From Phytophthora sp. 'mugwort' (taxonomy: Eukaryota; Oomycota; Peronosporomycetes; Peronosporales; Peronosporaceae), in the NCBI GenBank assembly GCA_033558025.1, contig JAUCEF010000003.1:558001-622000 (forward strand): 64,000 nt of DNA. Direction: 5' to 3'. Within the stretch, counting starts at the first letter, position 1. Every line of letters starts with the position of its first letter. A program made the position numbers and the translations under genes. Below are positions 32,193 through 42,800 of the stretch, one piece after another. The notes beneath the pieces are model-generated. The model saw only the letters and a program-made list of their open reading frames with translations. It ran no database searches and was not told the origin of the DNA.

Positions 32193-32661
32193 TTGTCGTG
32201 TAACTAAGACCTCTCAGGGGAGACTCCACTACAGTAGCAGTAGATAATTATGATGGTCAACAATCGAAATGCATACGAGATGAAAGTGAAGCTAAGCAGT
32301 AACTTGGCTGCGTAACACGGATCAGCTCGTGCTGGCATGGCCGGCAGCAGCAGTTTCGTGATTTTTATCGTAAAAGTGTGTCTATTTTAATAACCTTTAG
32401 AAAAGGTAATAATAAAACTTAATAGTTGGGTGGTTTATACAATGTTTAGTGTTCGTTCAGACGCAGTTTCGTAATACTACACGTGCACAATAATATCGAA
32501 GCACGAAAGAGTGGCAGCCACATGTCATCCCAGCCGGCGATATCGGCTAGCATCCTCAAATGGCGCGTTCGGGTTGCGACGAGCACACCTATTATTTAAT
32601 AATAAGCTCGGTACATGTAGTTAACTGACAAGCATTTCTGGATCCTCGGCACCCCAGCAAC
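32193..32661. other. Spacer between copies 2 and 3
   Basis: AT-rich DNA with no ORF of note; it contains the 3' flank of copy 2 and the 5' flank of the pseudogene. Confidence 0.5.
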
Positions 32662-33980
32662 ATGGACAATACTCACCAAAGCTCTTTATTGTATCTACAA
32701 CCGCTGGAAAGCTCTCGAGCAGTTAGCTGACCGACTCGAGGCTGAAACTCTGTATGCAAGTGACGACTTTGTATCTCAAGGCCGCGTCGTCGATAAGGCT
32801 CAATGGAGAGCCTTGAAGAAGAAGGATAGTATGACCGCGTATCGGTCTCGTTGTTGTGGATCATCCAAGCCTTGCCGACCTCGGATAGACAGCGAAGACA
32901 CCGACGCCATAGCAGAATGTCCGGAGATACCAAAGTTTTACTCAATCACGGAGATCAGCATCCAATGTGCTCTGAGCGCTTCGTACTTGGGCGTAAGTGC
33001 GACTTGTCCGGATGCGAACGACTTGGACGAAGAAGAGAGTCATGCTGAAGACTTTTGAAGCAGAGAGTGATGGAAAACACTCTCACGTCCAGAACATGTA
33101 CTGATGGTCTATTGCACCGGTTTCGTTCCTACGCAGCGCTGGGGTTTCTGGCAGACACGGAAGCTCGCACTAGGACACGCACGTCGAAGTGCACTGCCGC
33201 AAATGTCGATGATGTGAAGATCTTAGTGCGCATTCAAGAACCAAGTATCGAGGACCCGTTTCGCTTTCGTTCGTAGGGTCAAGTGGCTCACTCTCTCCAC
33301 TCCTGGGGCTGCAAGGCGCTTCATCAAACCCCGAGATTATCTGCTGCTTGAATCCAGTGGAATGACTCTTGAATCGGACGGACAACGCTTTTGCTACCTG
33401 CTATGCCACTCGATCGAGTTGGATGAGGTTCCTGAGTTCAATAGATTTGGCTACGTGCGTCAAACGTTCTCTGCCTGCCACATCATTCGGCTGGCAGATA
33501 CTGAGGGCGAGGTGGAAGTCTTCAGTCGTGGCTTCACGGACTCTGTTGGTCGTCTTGCTGAGCGTTTAAGTATGAACCAATAAATACTGCGATGTACTGA
33601 TGGTTGTGCCTCAAATAATCAAGGAGGCTTACACGAGAAAGCTGTTATGGCTGCTTCAAACTGGGCTCCAGGGTGTTGGTAGCATTCGGGCCACTTTAGA
33701 CCCAGCTCCGACTGGACACGCACTTGATACTTGCCAGAGCTGCACTGAGAAACTGAACAGCGGTATTGGCAAGTTGTTCGACTACGCAATTTGTATTCTC
33801 TGTCGACAGTCGGCCTGTCGAAAGTGCACAGTCAAAAGAGTTCTATCGCGAGTGGCTGGAGAGTCCAAGCACCACAAACAACTTGTGATCAAGTTCTGTC
33901 TGAAGAGCTATCTGGAAGGCAAGAACTTGTCCGCGTGGCAAGTGGGAATCAACTCGCTTTTAGTCAATAAGAAGATATGA
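32662..33980 (+). pseudogene. START-like / FYVE-type zinc finger pseudogene, copy 3
   Basis: The ATG at 32662 opens MDNTHQSSLLYLQPLESSRA, which stops after 22 codons. One frame over, the family text continues as ALEQLADRLEAETLYASDDF, WRALKKKDSMTAYRSR and a stop at 33056. GFLADTEARTRTRTSK and VRIQEPSIEDPFRF follow in another frame to 33276. The frame then shifts again to KWLTLSTPGAARRFIKPRDY, MTLESDGQRFCYLLCHSIEL and a stop at 33581. The end of the START-like region and the finger lie at 33600-33980 (CQSC, CILC, CRKC). The last cysteine pair reads FCLKS, so the final zinc ligand is lost. At least three frameshifts. Its closest relatives in the window are copies 4 and 5 (shared FIKPRDYLLLESSGM and CTVKR text). 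Confidence 0.88.
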
Positions 33981-34188
33981 AAATGGTTGGAAGTTGAGTT
34001 AATTGTACTCGATACTGAAGAATTGGCTCCTACTTTCTCCGCGTATGCCGTTAATATCTAGACAGTCTGGTCAGTCCTAAACTACTGTAGATTCGCTCTT
34101 CCGATAAAGTGTATGAAAAAATTCAACGTGAAGACTTTATTTATAAAAGTTTCTTGCAGAACAAAATTAACTGCGCACTCCATCTCAA

Positions 34189-35380
34189 TTATTGTTTACA
34201 CACCCTGATCGTCTCTGTGTCTGCACCACTCCCTTTATTTCTGCGTTGTTCTTCCTCCAATGCAATAATTGTAGCCCCAATATCGTGGACGAAATTGAAA
34301 TACACGTAGCGACAGTCGAACTCCATGTCGTGCCAGTAATTTACCGAGATTGTCGCGCACAAGTGAGCAGCGCGATGATACCACAACGACGGCAGGTACA
34401 GCACTTCACCGGCGTTCAGCACAACTTCAATCGGGTTCAACGTCTTGGAAAGCGGATATCTCTCCGTGTCAATGTTCAACGGGTCCACTGGAATCCACGG
34501 CGTGTCGCCTTTATCAGGAGACGACAAAATCGTCCACTTACCGTGCTGCGGGTACTTCTCATGGAATCTCTCGGTCGCAACGAGATCCAGCACGAGATGC
34601 TCTTCTTCCTCAGGTTCAAGAGACTCCGAGTGACGATACCTCGCTGACGAAAACTCCTTCTCGTACAGACATCCGACAGCCGACGGCGGTAACAACGTAA
34701 AGTGCTTCTGGCCCTTTACCACGCAGTAGAAATTCTATCGCAATAACACCCGTCAGTTCGATCCACACAGCTCAAGGAAAAAACTAATATCACCCCACCT
34801 CGTAGTGATCCTTGTGCATCGTCGACACGGCTCTTTCGTCTCCAATCCAGATATTCACGGCTTCCGGTTCGTTTCCAAAAGTTTCAACAGCCAATTGCAT
34901 AGCGGGTGGCACCTCATCGAAGAGTCCTGGGAACTGTTCCCTCAAGCTGTCGTTCTGATGTGAGAGGTACGGCACTCCGTCAAAGCCTTCTCGGTCGTTC
35001 AAAATGCCTAGGAATTGCTCCATGGACATGTCTCTCTCCTCGGGCATGACGAATAGCTCCTCGTGGTGTCCGGGCAGTTTCAGCACAGCGTCTCCGAAGC
35101 CGAATGGTGTCACATCTACGGTCACAGGGTGGTCTCCCGTCTTGGCAATGAGGTGGTCGTCATCCTGCCAATTGTTCATGGCGCTTTGCCACTGCTGACT
35201 CGTCATGGCGTTTAGCAGCACGACGGGCACGTTGCGACTCACAAACTCGCGCTGGAATTTCATTGGCGTTAAGGTGGACGCGTTTACGCGATGGACTGAG
35301 CGCAACGGGGCCCAAAAGTCCTGTGTGTCGCTCTGGAGGCGACGTAGAGCAGCGCGTACGTCGGACGTGGGGCTACTCAT
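34189..35380 (-). CDS. JMJD7-type JmjC 2-oxoglutarate oxygenase (two exons)
   Basis: JMJD7 proteins are Fe(II)/2-oxoglutarate-dependent lysyl hydroxylases; the human enzyme acts on the TRAFAC GTPases DRG1/2. Exon 1 runs from 35380 (MSSPTSDVRAALRRL) to 34799, exon 2 from 34734 to 34189. The 64-bp intron (GTGGGG...GATAG) splits YE|NFYCVVKGQKHF. An in-frame ATG at 35410 could add 10 residues. Iron ligands: His189 and Asp191 in STMHKDHYE, and the distal His314 in YLPSLWYHRAAH. Other family hallmarks are PWIPVDPLNIDTERYP and ISVNYWHDMEFDCRYVYF. The predicted length, 375 residues, is somewhat longer than human JMJD7 because of an acidic insert (EPEEEEHLVLDL). Intact. It is convergent with the pseudogene copy 3, about 200 bp away. 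Confidence 0.92.
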
Positions 35381-35410
35381 ATTTGTCAAACCTGAGCCGC
35401 AACAAAACAT

Positions 35411-36858
35411 TTGACTGGCTTAGTGTGGTACACGTCCAAATCAGCACACAGAGAAGAGGAAATAACATTATTGATGTATCAACTATTGTGATAGATATGA
35501 AGCAATAATCTATTCCGTACAAATCTGGAAGTACATACCGATTTACCGAAAATCTATGTAACCTCACGCGAGGAGGTAATTGTAACTTACAATCCGATTT
35601 TAAACCCCTCAAGTAATCTGCCAAGATGCTCCGCCGAGACCAAGTTCCCCAAGCCAGTCAATCCACAGAGGTCAGCTGAGCTAACTGCCTCTGGCTTAGA
35701 TTTCCCGTGTCCTCCGCTAAATAGCGGGCGACGGCGCGTTAGCGCTTTGACGGGTCGCCGAGAGCAAAGGCTTCTCAGCTAGAAGTGTTACGGTACCTGA
35801 GCCGTACGGTGTACCGGCCCGCCGAGATCGGCAGGACTTGTTCCTTCGCGCTTAGCGATACACGCCCTTCCCGGGCCGACCTAGTTCGCTTGGCGCTACC
35901 AGTCAACACCCTACAAGCTATGCCTCTCGGGTGTCAACGGTTATCATAATCCAGCCCGTGCAGGGACTTACCGGATAGTGTACACTTGTCTTGGACTTGG
36001 AAGAGTTATTCTGTTAAAATTTATCTCCCGGGAGCCCCCAAGAGGCTCCTCCTATTGTTAACTATGTTCCTATACAAATATTAAGTGAAATGAAGTGCGC
36101 TCGGATCTCGACCGACTCTTCACAAAGATTTTAATGTTAACCACCCGAACTCAGTGACCGGCTGAGTCCATCCAGTCGAGCCGGGTTGCCAGCTGACTTC
36201 GTACTGAGCGGGTAGACCCTGGCTGCCTTTTACTGCGATATGTGAGCCATCTCATCTGGCGTTCCACTACACCACAACTGCCCCGGCCGTGCTACGAGCT
36301 GAGCTGGCGAGTAGCTAGGCCAAACTGGTGCAGCGCTATCTGTCGAGATTTCCTCATTCGCTCTCGATATTCTCGCAACTCGAGTCCCGATTGCCCCCAC
36401 TTGTCGCTGACTTCGACGCCCTCGTTCCGAGCTGGTAGGCTCTCGTCGCATTCAACTGCATAGCTTCATGCTTTAGCTGACTTGTAGATGTACTCAGATG
36501 GCTAAAAATACTCCCTCTCCGCCGTTAAAGCCCGCCGTTCCCGGCGGTCTGATTTCTTGCCGCCCGGAGAATAATCTGTCGGAGCATTTTATGACTCCAC
36601 GCCGCGCCAGAGTGAACACAGCAAGGATAACGTCGATAAGGTCACGCTGCATGCAGACGGCGAGGAAAGGATTCTGGGGTGGCAAGCACAATGAAAACTG
36701 CTTCAAAGGGCGGAGCGAATCGTTCTGTACGGAGAGGACCCCCCCCGTACAGAACGATTCGCTCCGCGGTCCGTTTCACCGCTTGGTGCCGTAATGCAGT
36801 GCGTGGTCTCAACGTTTACACACCAATGGCACTGGTTGACAAAGTGAACACAACGTAG
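35411..36858. other. Long non-coding stretch, possible solo LTR or repeat, with a hairpin
   Basis: No supported gene. From about 35786 the sequence starts TGTTACGGTACCTGAGCCGT and remains repeat-like to about 36460, with short internal palindromes (for example GGTACC). This looks like the start of an LTR. I could not find a clear partner end or target duplication, so it is recorded only as possible. A strong hairpin lies at 36711-36766. Confidence 0.35.
36711..36766. repeat. Perfect 22-bp inverted repeat with 12-bp C-rich loop
   Basis: The left arm, 36711-36732, begins CGGAGCGAATCG. The right arm, 36745-36766, is its exact reverse complement. The loop AGAGGACCCCCC separates them. Perfect identity over 22 bp in otherwise old sequence suggests a recent duplication, a foldback element end or a functional RNA hairpin. 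No poly-T follows. Confidence 0.8.
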
Positions 36859-37461
36859 TGTCAACGGTATTTTCTCGACCACAATGATCCCAAACGTCTA
36901 TTTTTCATCGGGTGGAGTGCACTTCTCTCAAAATATTTTACTCCACCCCCTGCTGGCTACACATACAACTACTTATTTGAGATAGACCAAGGTGTCTGCA
37001 CGGCGCGCGAAACGGTAAATACGACAGATAATGATTCTTTCACCTTCTCCATGATACCCGACAGCAATATTATGGCTGTCCGCAAGGCGGTTTTGGCTGA
37101 GCTTTTTGGATCAAACATTAGAAGTATATGGGAAGCATCCGTTCGCAGCGTGCAGCTCCCCCGCCATTCAACCAAGGACCTATCGACAAAAAAGATCAAG
37201 TCCTTGTCAGCCAAATATTTCTCAATACCACAAGAGCACCTCGGCTACTATCCTGCCGTGCCTGAAGCGATCCTGAACACCCCGCAGATCACCACCGAGC
37301 ACATCGAAACAGAACTCCCCGACACTGTTGAGACCACAAGAAACGCAAGCCGGGTCGACTTCACAAGAAGAAAGCGAAGCTGCGAGCTAAACAGCCTTCC
37401 ATTCTGCAATAAATTATCTCTGCAGCGAAGTAGGAGTATAAAGAAGTTTAATCTTTCATGA
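36859..37461 (+). CDS. Hypothetical protein, N terminus missing or ATG-less
   Basis: An open frame of 200 codons follows an in-frame TAG at 36856. It reads RYFLDHNDPKRLFFIGWSAL, YFTPPPAGYTYNYLFEIDQG, MIPDSNIMAVRKAVLAELFG and KIKSLSAKYFSIPQEHLGYY. The first ATG is only at 37051, yet protein-like sequence extends about 64 codons before it. The 5' end is therefore probably interrupted by the stop or joined by splicing. The composition looks genuinely coding. No family recognised. It may be an internal piece of a mobile-element gene, since it sits between the hairpin at 36711 and the Copia element. Confidence 0.45.
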   Translation, partial: CQRYFLDHNDPKRLFFIGWSALLSKYFTPPPAGYTYNYLFEIDQGVCTARETVNTTDNDSFTFSMIPDSNIMAVRKAVLAELFGSNIRSIWEASVRSVQLPRHSTKDLSTKKIKSLSAKYFSIPQEHLGYYPAVPEAILNTPQITTEHIETELPDTVETTRNASRVDFTRRKRSCELNSLPFCNKLSLQRSRSIKKFNLS

Positions 37462-37743
37462 CATCGAATTTTACTAGTTTTGCCAGCACTTATGGTGTAT
37501 GACCCGGGTGCCCGCCAAACTCTTCAAATGCCGGTGAAGTATTGCGACCGGAAGTTGAGGAGTTACAATTATTGGCACAGTTAACAAGCAGTCATTCTAC
37601 CTAGTTGTGGACGAGAAGACTATTCGACGCGTACCCGAGCGTCCTTCTTTGAAGACGAAATTCTGAATCTGTATGTAGACAGAGGAGAGCATATTAAAGA
37701 AGATAAGACCGGAACGCGTTCAAAAAGACTTGAACGTCGACGA

Positions 37744-38002
37744 TGTTGAGGTGTAAGCTGGTTGAAGTGAGGAACGAGAGAGACTTGGAGGAGGTAAAAG
37801 GAGAAGTGAGTGCATTAGCATGTAGTAGGAGACGCAGCAGCGTGGACGTTGGTTGGTTCTGACGAAACTACAGTGCTACATACTATACCATAATAAACAC
37901 CACATTAACAACTTAAAAGAGGGATTCTAATAACTGGTGATCAGCTTTTTTTTGTGCGGTTCTCAGGTACGTTGTACCAATCCTGGAAGGCTAACTTCAA
38001 CA
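37744..38002 (-). repeat. Copia 3' LTR
   Basis: A 259-bp LTR starting TGTTGA and ending TCAACA, so its own ends are inverted repeats. It aligns with the right LTR over its whole length apart from scattered substitutions and short indels. Flanked on the outside by GACGA. Confidence 0.92.
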
Positions 38003-38107
38003 GCCTCCCTGCCTCTTAGCATATTTAAGTCTGGCAAGATGCTCATAAGATATAAGAGGTATCAGGTGTTTGCCGCCCGTGACTCTTCATTATCTATTCG
38101 GAAGCCT

Positions 38108-39615
38108 ATGGGTAAAGCTGATCCCAACTTTGCCCTGGTGGCCTGAGTGCCAGGGAAGGAGGACGACATGGGCATGCCTATGGACAAGGACGCACGTGCA
38201 AGTGCAGCGTGGGCTGGGGCGGCGCCGGCAAGCCGTCTTCTCGCAAGCGGAAGCCCAGGCCGGACGCCCAGCAGCGTGTGAGGAAACGAAGACGTGCACC
38301 GGCGCGCCACGACACAAGCAGCTCCAGCGGAAGGACAGGAGCCTCCAGCCGCGGTCAGGGCAGTTCGGCGGAGACGGCGCGGGGGTCGGAGAGTAAATGG
38401 CCGTGTAGGTCAGTGTGACCTCGGAGGTCAGCGTGGACTTGGCCGCGGGGGGGGGGGGGGTAAGGACGTGGCTGCGGGAGCCAAGGTGAACACTGGGGTG
38501 GATACTAGGGTGGACATATCATCAGATGTTCGAGTTCACAGGGCCCGGAAGGCTCGGAAAGCCATTTCAGCTCCATGACGTCCTTCTTCTTGCAGGCGCT
38601 GAGCAAGACGGCGACATCAGCTGTGGTGCTAGTGCCACCGACCAAGTGGCTATTACCACCAACCAGCTCACTAGTGACACCAACCAGGTGAATAGTGACA
38701 CTGTCCAGACCGCTGGCGACACAGACCAGGTTGCTAGTGGTACCGACCAGTTGGATAGTGATACCGACCAGGTTGATAGTGGTACCGACAGGCTACTGAA
38801 CCGTTCAATTACGAGATTTTCGGCAAGAATCATGGGCCCGGATGGGGTGGGTCGTATGTCACTACGAAGCAAGCTTGGAATGTCGCCCGGATTACCGATA
38901 GGCGCTTTACGCTTTGTGGTTCGAAATACCGCGTCTTGTGGCTCAATGCTAGCCGCTTCAATTGGCACTTCTATCATCGCACCTGGGAGCCCCGCGCGGA
39001 GTTGCTGAGGGATGGCTTCGACAAGGAGGTGGAGCTAGTGGACCGTCGGAAAGAGATTTATCACAAAACAACTTTCACGACGTCGAAGGACGTAACTCAA
39101 AGTTTTGACGAGTTCTGCAGGAATGATGAGTTCGTGAAGTTTACGATCGCTGCGGACACGGATGGACTTTGTTTGTTCAGGGCGTTCAAGCGAGCAGCAG
39201 AGCTAGTGGGACGTCCTGATATTGTCAGCAAAGAGGACGTCGACGGCTTCGTACTGATGAATTGGCGGTTCATGGAATTGATCTGGAGCGTGGAACCTTG
39301 TGGAAGGTGTTCCTCGTGTTTCTCAGTCGTCTTCGGGATGCTGGACGAGACTTCATCTTCAAGGCAATCGACCGTGATAATTTCGCTAACGCTGGACAAT
39401 GTGGAGCTCGAGTGTTGAACGAGATTGACCTTTTCGACGGCATCTATCTGATTGCCGCGTACAATCATGATTTCGTCGGTCATGCAATTGTTCTCACTGT
39501 TCAGGGCTCCACGAGGGTCGTGTATGACAACGATGACGGCAAGCCAGTCGCGTCGGCGACGTGGATCAACTTCGTCGCTTTTGTTCGTCCTTTCATCGTC
39601 TACAAGAGTAAGTAG
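38108..39615 (+). pseudogene. Chromodomain plus OTU-like cysteine protease gene, antisense within the Copia element
   Basis: Reads opposite to gag-pol. It starts MGKADPNFALVA at 38108, followed by an Ala/Arg/Gly-rich low-complexity stretch and a 21-bp repeat (38640-38800; TDQVxSGTDQL-type heptads). A chromodomain-like block follows at 38840-39050 (AWNVARITDRR, KYRVLWLNASRF, HRTWEPRAELLRDGF). Next is an OTU-type protease signature at 39151-39183, ADTDGLCLFRAF, where Asp and Cys match the catalytic DGxCLFR motif. After a frameshift near 39270 comes LRDAGRDFIFKAIDRDNFAN, then NHDFVGHAIVL, a plausible catalytic His. It ends VAFVRPFIVYKSK at 39615. Several frameshifts break this copy, but domains are in order and triad-like residues survive. 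OTU enzymes cleave ubiquitin or similar conjugates; chromodomains bind methylated histones. Function in the element is inferred only. Confidence 0.7.
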
Positions 39616-39822
39616 ACGGTAGGAATCGTTGTGTATTTTCACGGGTTTGCCATAACGAATGAACTTTTCCTAGCAATGTCGGCTTTGTGTTTGTACATGG
39701 ATTGTATGCATGTGACTATATAATTCGGTACTAGACCAGGGAACCTCAATGAGGGAAAACCTTGTGCGATCAAAAAAAAAGCAATGGGAAAAATAAAAGA
39801 TCTCATTGCAAGTAGTCACGCT

Positions 39823-42800
39823 TCATGCATTATCGTTAGTTGTATCAACTACACGGAATGACCAGGTTGAGCGTGCAGGGGGTCTCATCCGGAGCTTGAC
39901 TCTTAGTTCTTTGAACTGATGTTTGTCTAGCGCTTTGGTAAAGATATCAGCCACCATTTCTTTGGTATTTATGTTGCAGTAGACGACGCTGAATTCGTGC
40001 CTCTCTACTTTTTCTTGCACACAGCAGTAGAGTACATGAATGTGCTTCGATCTTCCGTGTAATTCAGAATTGTAGCTGATCTTGATGCAGCTTTGGTTGT
40101 CTTCGTAGATAACGTTAGGTTGTGTTGATTTGAAGCCTCGTCCTTGAAGAAGGAGTTTGAGGAATAACATCTCTTGCATGCAGTGACAAAGGGCGATATA
40201 TTATGCTTCTGTCGTCGAAAGGACCACAGTGTGATGTTTATAAGAGCCATCACGTTGGACCACTAGCTAACATAGTCACATAGCCACCAACCGAGCGTCT
40301 CGTGTCAGGACAGTTAGGTAGTCCGGGTCGCCGTAGGCTGTAAAATGGTCCGCTAGGTTCGCTGGGGCCATGTGCCTTGAGCCTCCCAGCATCAGACCGT
40401 AGTCTTTGGTGCCAGCCAGGTACTTGAGGCCTCGGATAACAGCTCCAGTGTTCCATTCCCGGATTTGCTAAAAATTGGCTGACCTCACGCATGTAAAAGG
40501 CCATGTCGGGCCGAGTACCTACCATGAGATACATAACACTACCAACGGCTTCACGATACGGTATATTTTCATCGTCTGTTTCTCTGCATCACTGCTAGGT
40601 TGGCTGCTTACGGAGATTTTAACGTTCCGGTCTGCTGGGGTTGCCATACGATATGGAATGTAGTCGCTGAATCGATCAAGGACCTTCGTAGCGTATTTGT
40701 GCTGGTAGATAAAGATCGTTCGGTACTTAAGGTCGCGTTGAATGGACCAGCCAAGTAACTATTTCACCTCCCCTAAATCTTTCATGGAGAACCGCTGCTT
40801 CATGGCGGATTTCAACTCACTGACGAGGGCTGGACTAGGTCCAATGATCAAGAGATCGTCAACATACACTGCAATATAGCATGTTACACCATCATTAGTA
40901 CGTATGCATATACAGCTATCTTTGATGTGTTTATGAAACCAAGGCTACCAAGCAGAAAGCAGACAACGTTTGGTACCAGACACGGAGAGCTTGTTTCAAC
41001 CCGTACAGACTCTCTAGAGGTTTGCACACTAAGTGCTCCTTGCCCCAAATTTTGAATCCTTCCGGTTGAGCCATGTAGATTTCTTCCTTAAAAAACCCGT
41101 TACGGAATGCCGTTTTGACATCCATTTGATGAATCTCAAGATCGAGCAGGGCTGCGATTGTGAGGAGAAGTCTGAGTACTTCCATTCTGATAACAGGTGA
41201 AAAAATGTCGTTGTAATCAATGCCGTGTTGCTGAAGAAAACCTTTGATCACCAGCCGTGCTTTGAAGCGGTCAATCGCGCCTGTGCCAGTATATTTGACA
41301 ACGAATACCCAGCGGCTCGTGAAAAGCTTTCGTCCCTTAGGAGGGGTACTAGCGTCCACGTGTTGTTGTCCATCAAAGACTTGTATTCCGACCTAGCTGC
41401 GGTTTGCCACTGATCAGCGTGAGAAGATTGCAATGCTTCTCGGTACGTATGGGTACAGACACGTAGCGAATGGATAGTAGTGTGTATAGTAAGTCTCGCC
41501 TTTGGTCCTGTTTGTCTTCCGCAGAATGTAGGGTTACATCTGTGGCGTCAAGACGGGGTCGCTTGCGGGCAGGAGAGCTGGGCGAGTCAGGAGCGGGCTC
41601 CGTCCGAAATGAGTAATAAATTTCGGTTTGTTCAAGGGCATCCCGAGGAGAGGGAAGTCGGCGGTGAATCGCAGGAGCCAGTAGCTGCCGGTGTAGGCAC
41701 AGGTACAGGTGCAAGTTGGTGCGTTTGCTCATGATGCGACGACACAGGTGCTGGTCTCTTGTCAGCTAGAGGGGGAAATTCGTCCTCTTAAAAACAACAT
41801 CACGGCTGTACACAATGGCATGGGTGTTGATGTCCATCAAGCGATACCCTTTCTTATGATCTGTTATACTAAGATACATGCACAACTGTGCTCGGGCATC
41901 GAGCTTGTCTTGATATTGCTCCGTGATGTGGACGTATGCGCTGCATCCAAACACTTTGATGTAGTTCATGGACGGGATGCGGTTGTACCACAGTTCGTAC
42001 AGTGTGCGCCCATCAGTTTTAGAGCTTGGCGTCATGTTGATCAGTGTGGTCGCATGACTCACACACTCAGCCCAAAGCGGCTTGTGAAGTTTGCTACCCA
42101 GCAACAAGGCGCGAACCCGCTCCATAATAGTATGCATGCGACGTTCAGTGAATCCGTTCTGCTGAGATGTGTATGCGTTGGTAAACTGGGCATGGGTTCC
42201 ATACTTTTTGAAGATCAAACGACCGAGCTTTTCGTACTCTTTTGCATTGTCAGCCTATAGTACTTGGATTTCTTCGTCGTCAATGTGCTGGCGACGCCAT
42301 TCAAGAAGGTTGACACCTTTTTGAAGATATTCAAAGTTTCTTCCTGAAGTCTTCGTAGCATTTCGTACAGGACGCTACGAGCTTTGATCGAGTATATGAA
42401 CATGAATCGAGAGAAGTCATCGATAAAGATCAAGAAGTAACGACAACCAGTAAGGCTAGGGACAGGAAGGGGGCCGCAAATATCTGTATGAACTTTCCTT
42501 AGGGGAGATGTGGCAGATTCAAAAGTTCTATTAGAATAGAAGGGGGAGCGGTGAGACTTCGCTAACGTGCGTGCAACGCAGAAGAAATCTGCGTTGAAGC
42601 TACAGACGTAGATCCATCCAGTCCATGAATGACTTGGCTACTGAATAGGTCATGCACGACGCGAGCGTTAGAATGGCCAAGACGTTTGTGCAAAAGCAGA
42701 AATGATCGCTGCTTACCTGAGGAAACTAGGGCCATTGGGGTCGCCATGGGTTTGGCTTGGAACTGGTACAGATCCGTGCTGGTGGTCATGGGTGCCTTGA

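Noticed and set aside
35786..36460. Solo LTR beginning TGTTACGG
   Set aside because: The start looks like an LTR, but I could not find a matching CA end, a second copy or a target duplication, so it is not listed as an element.
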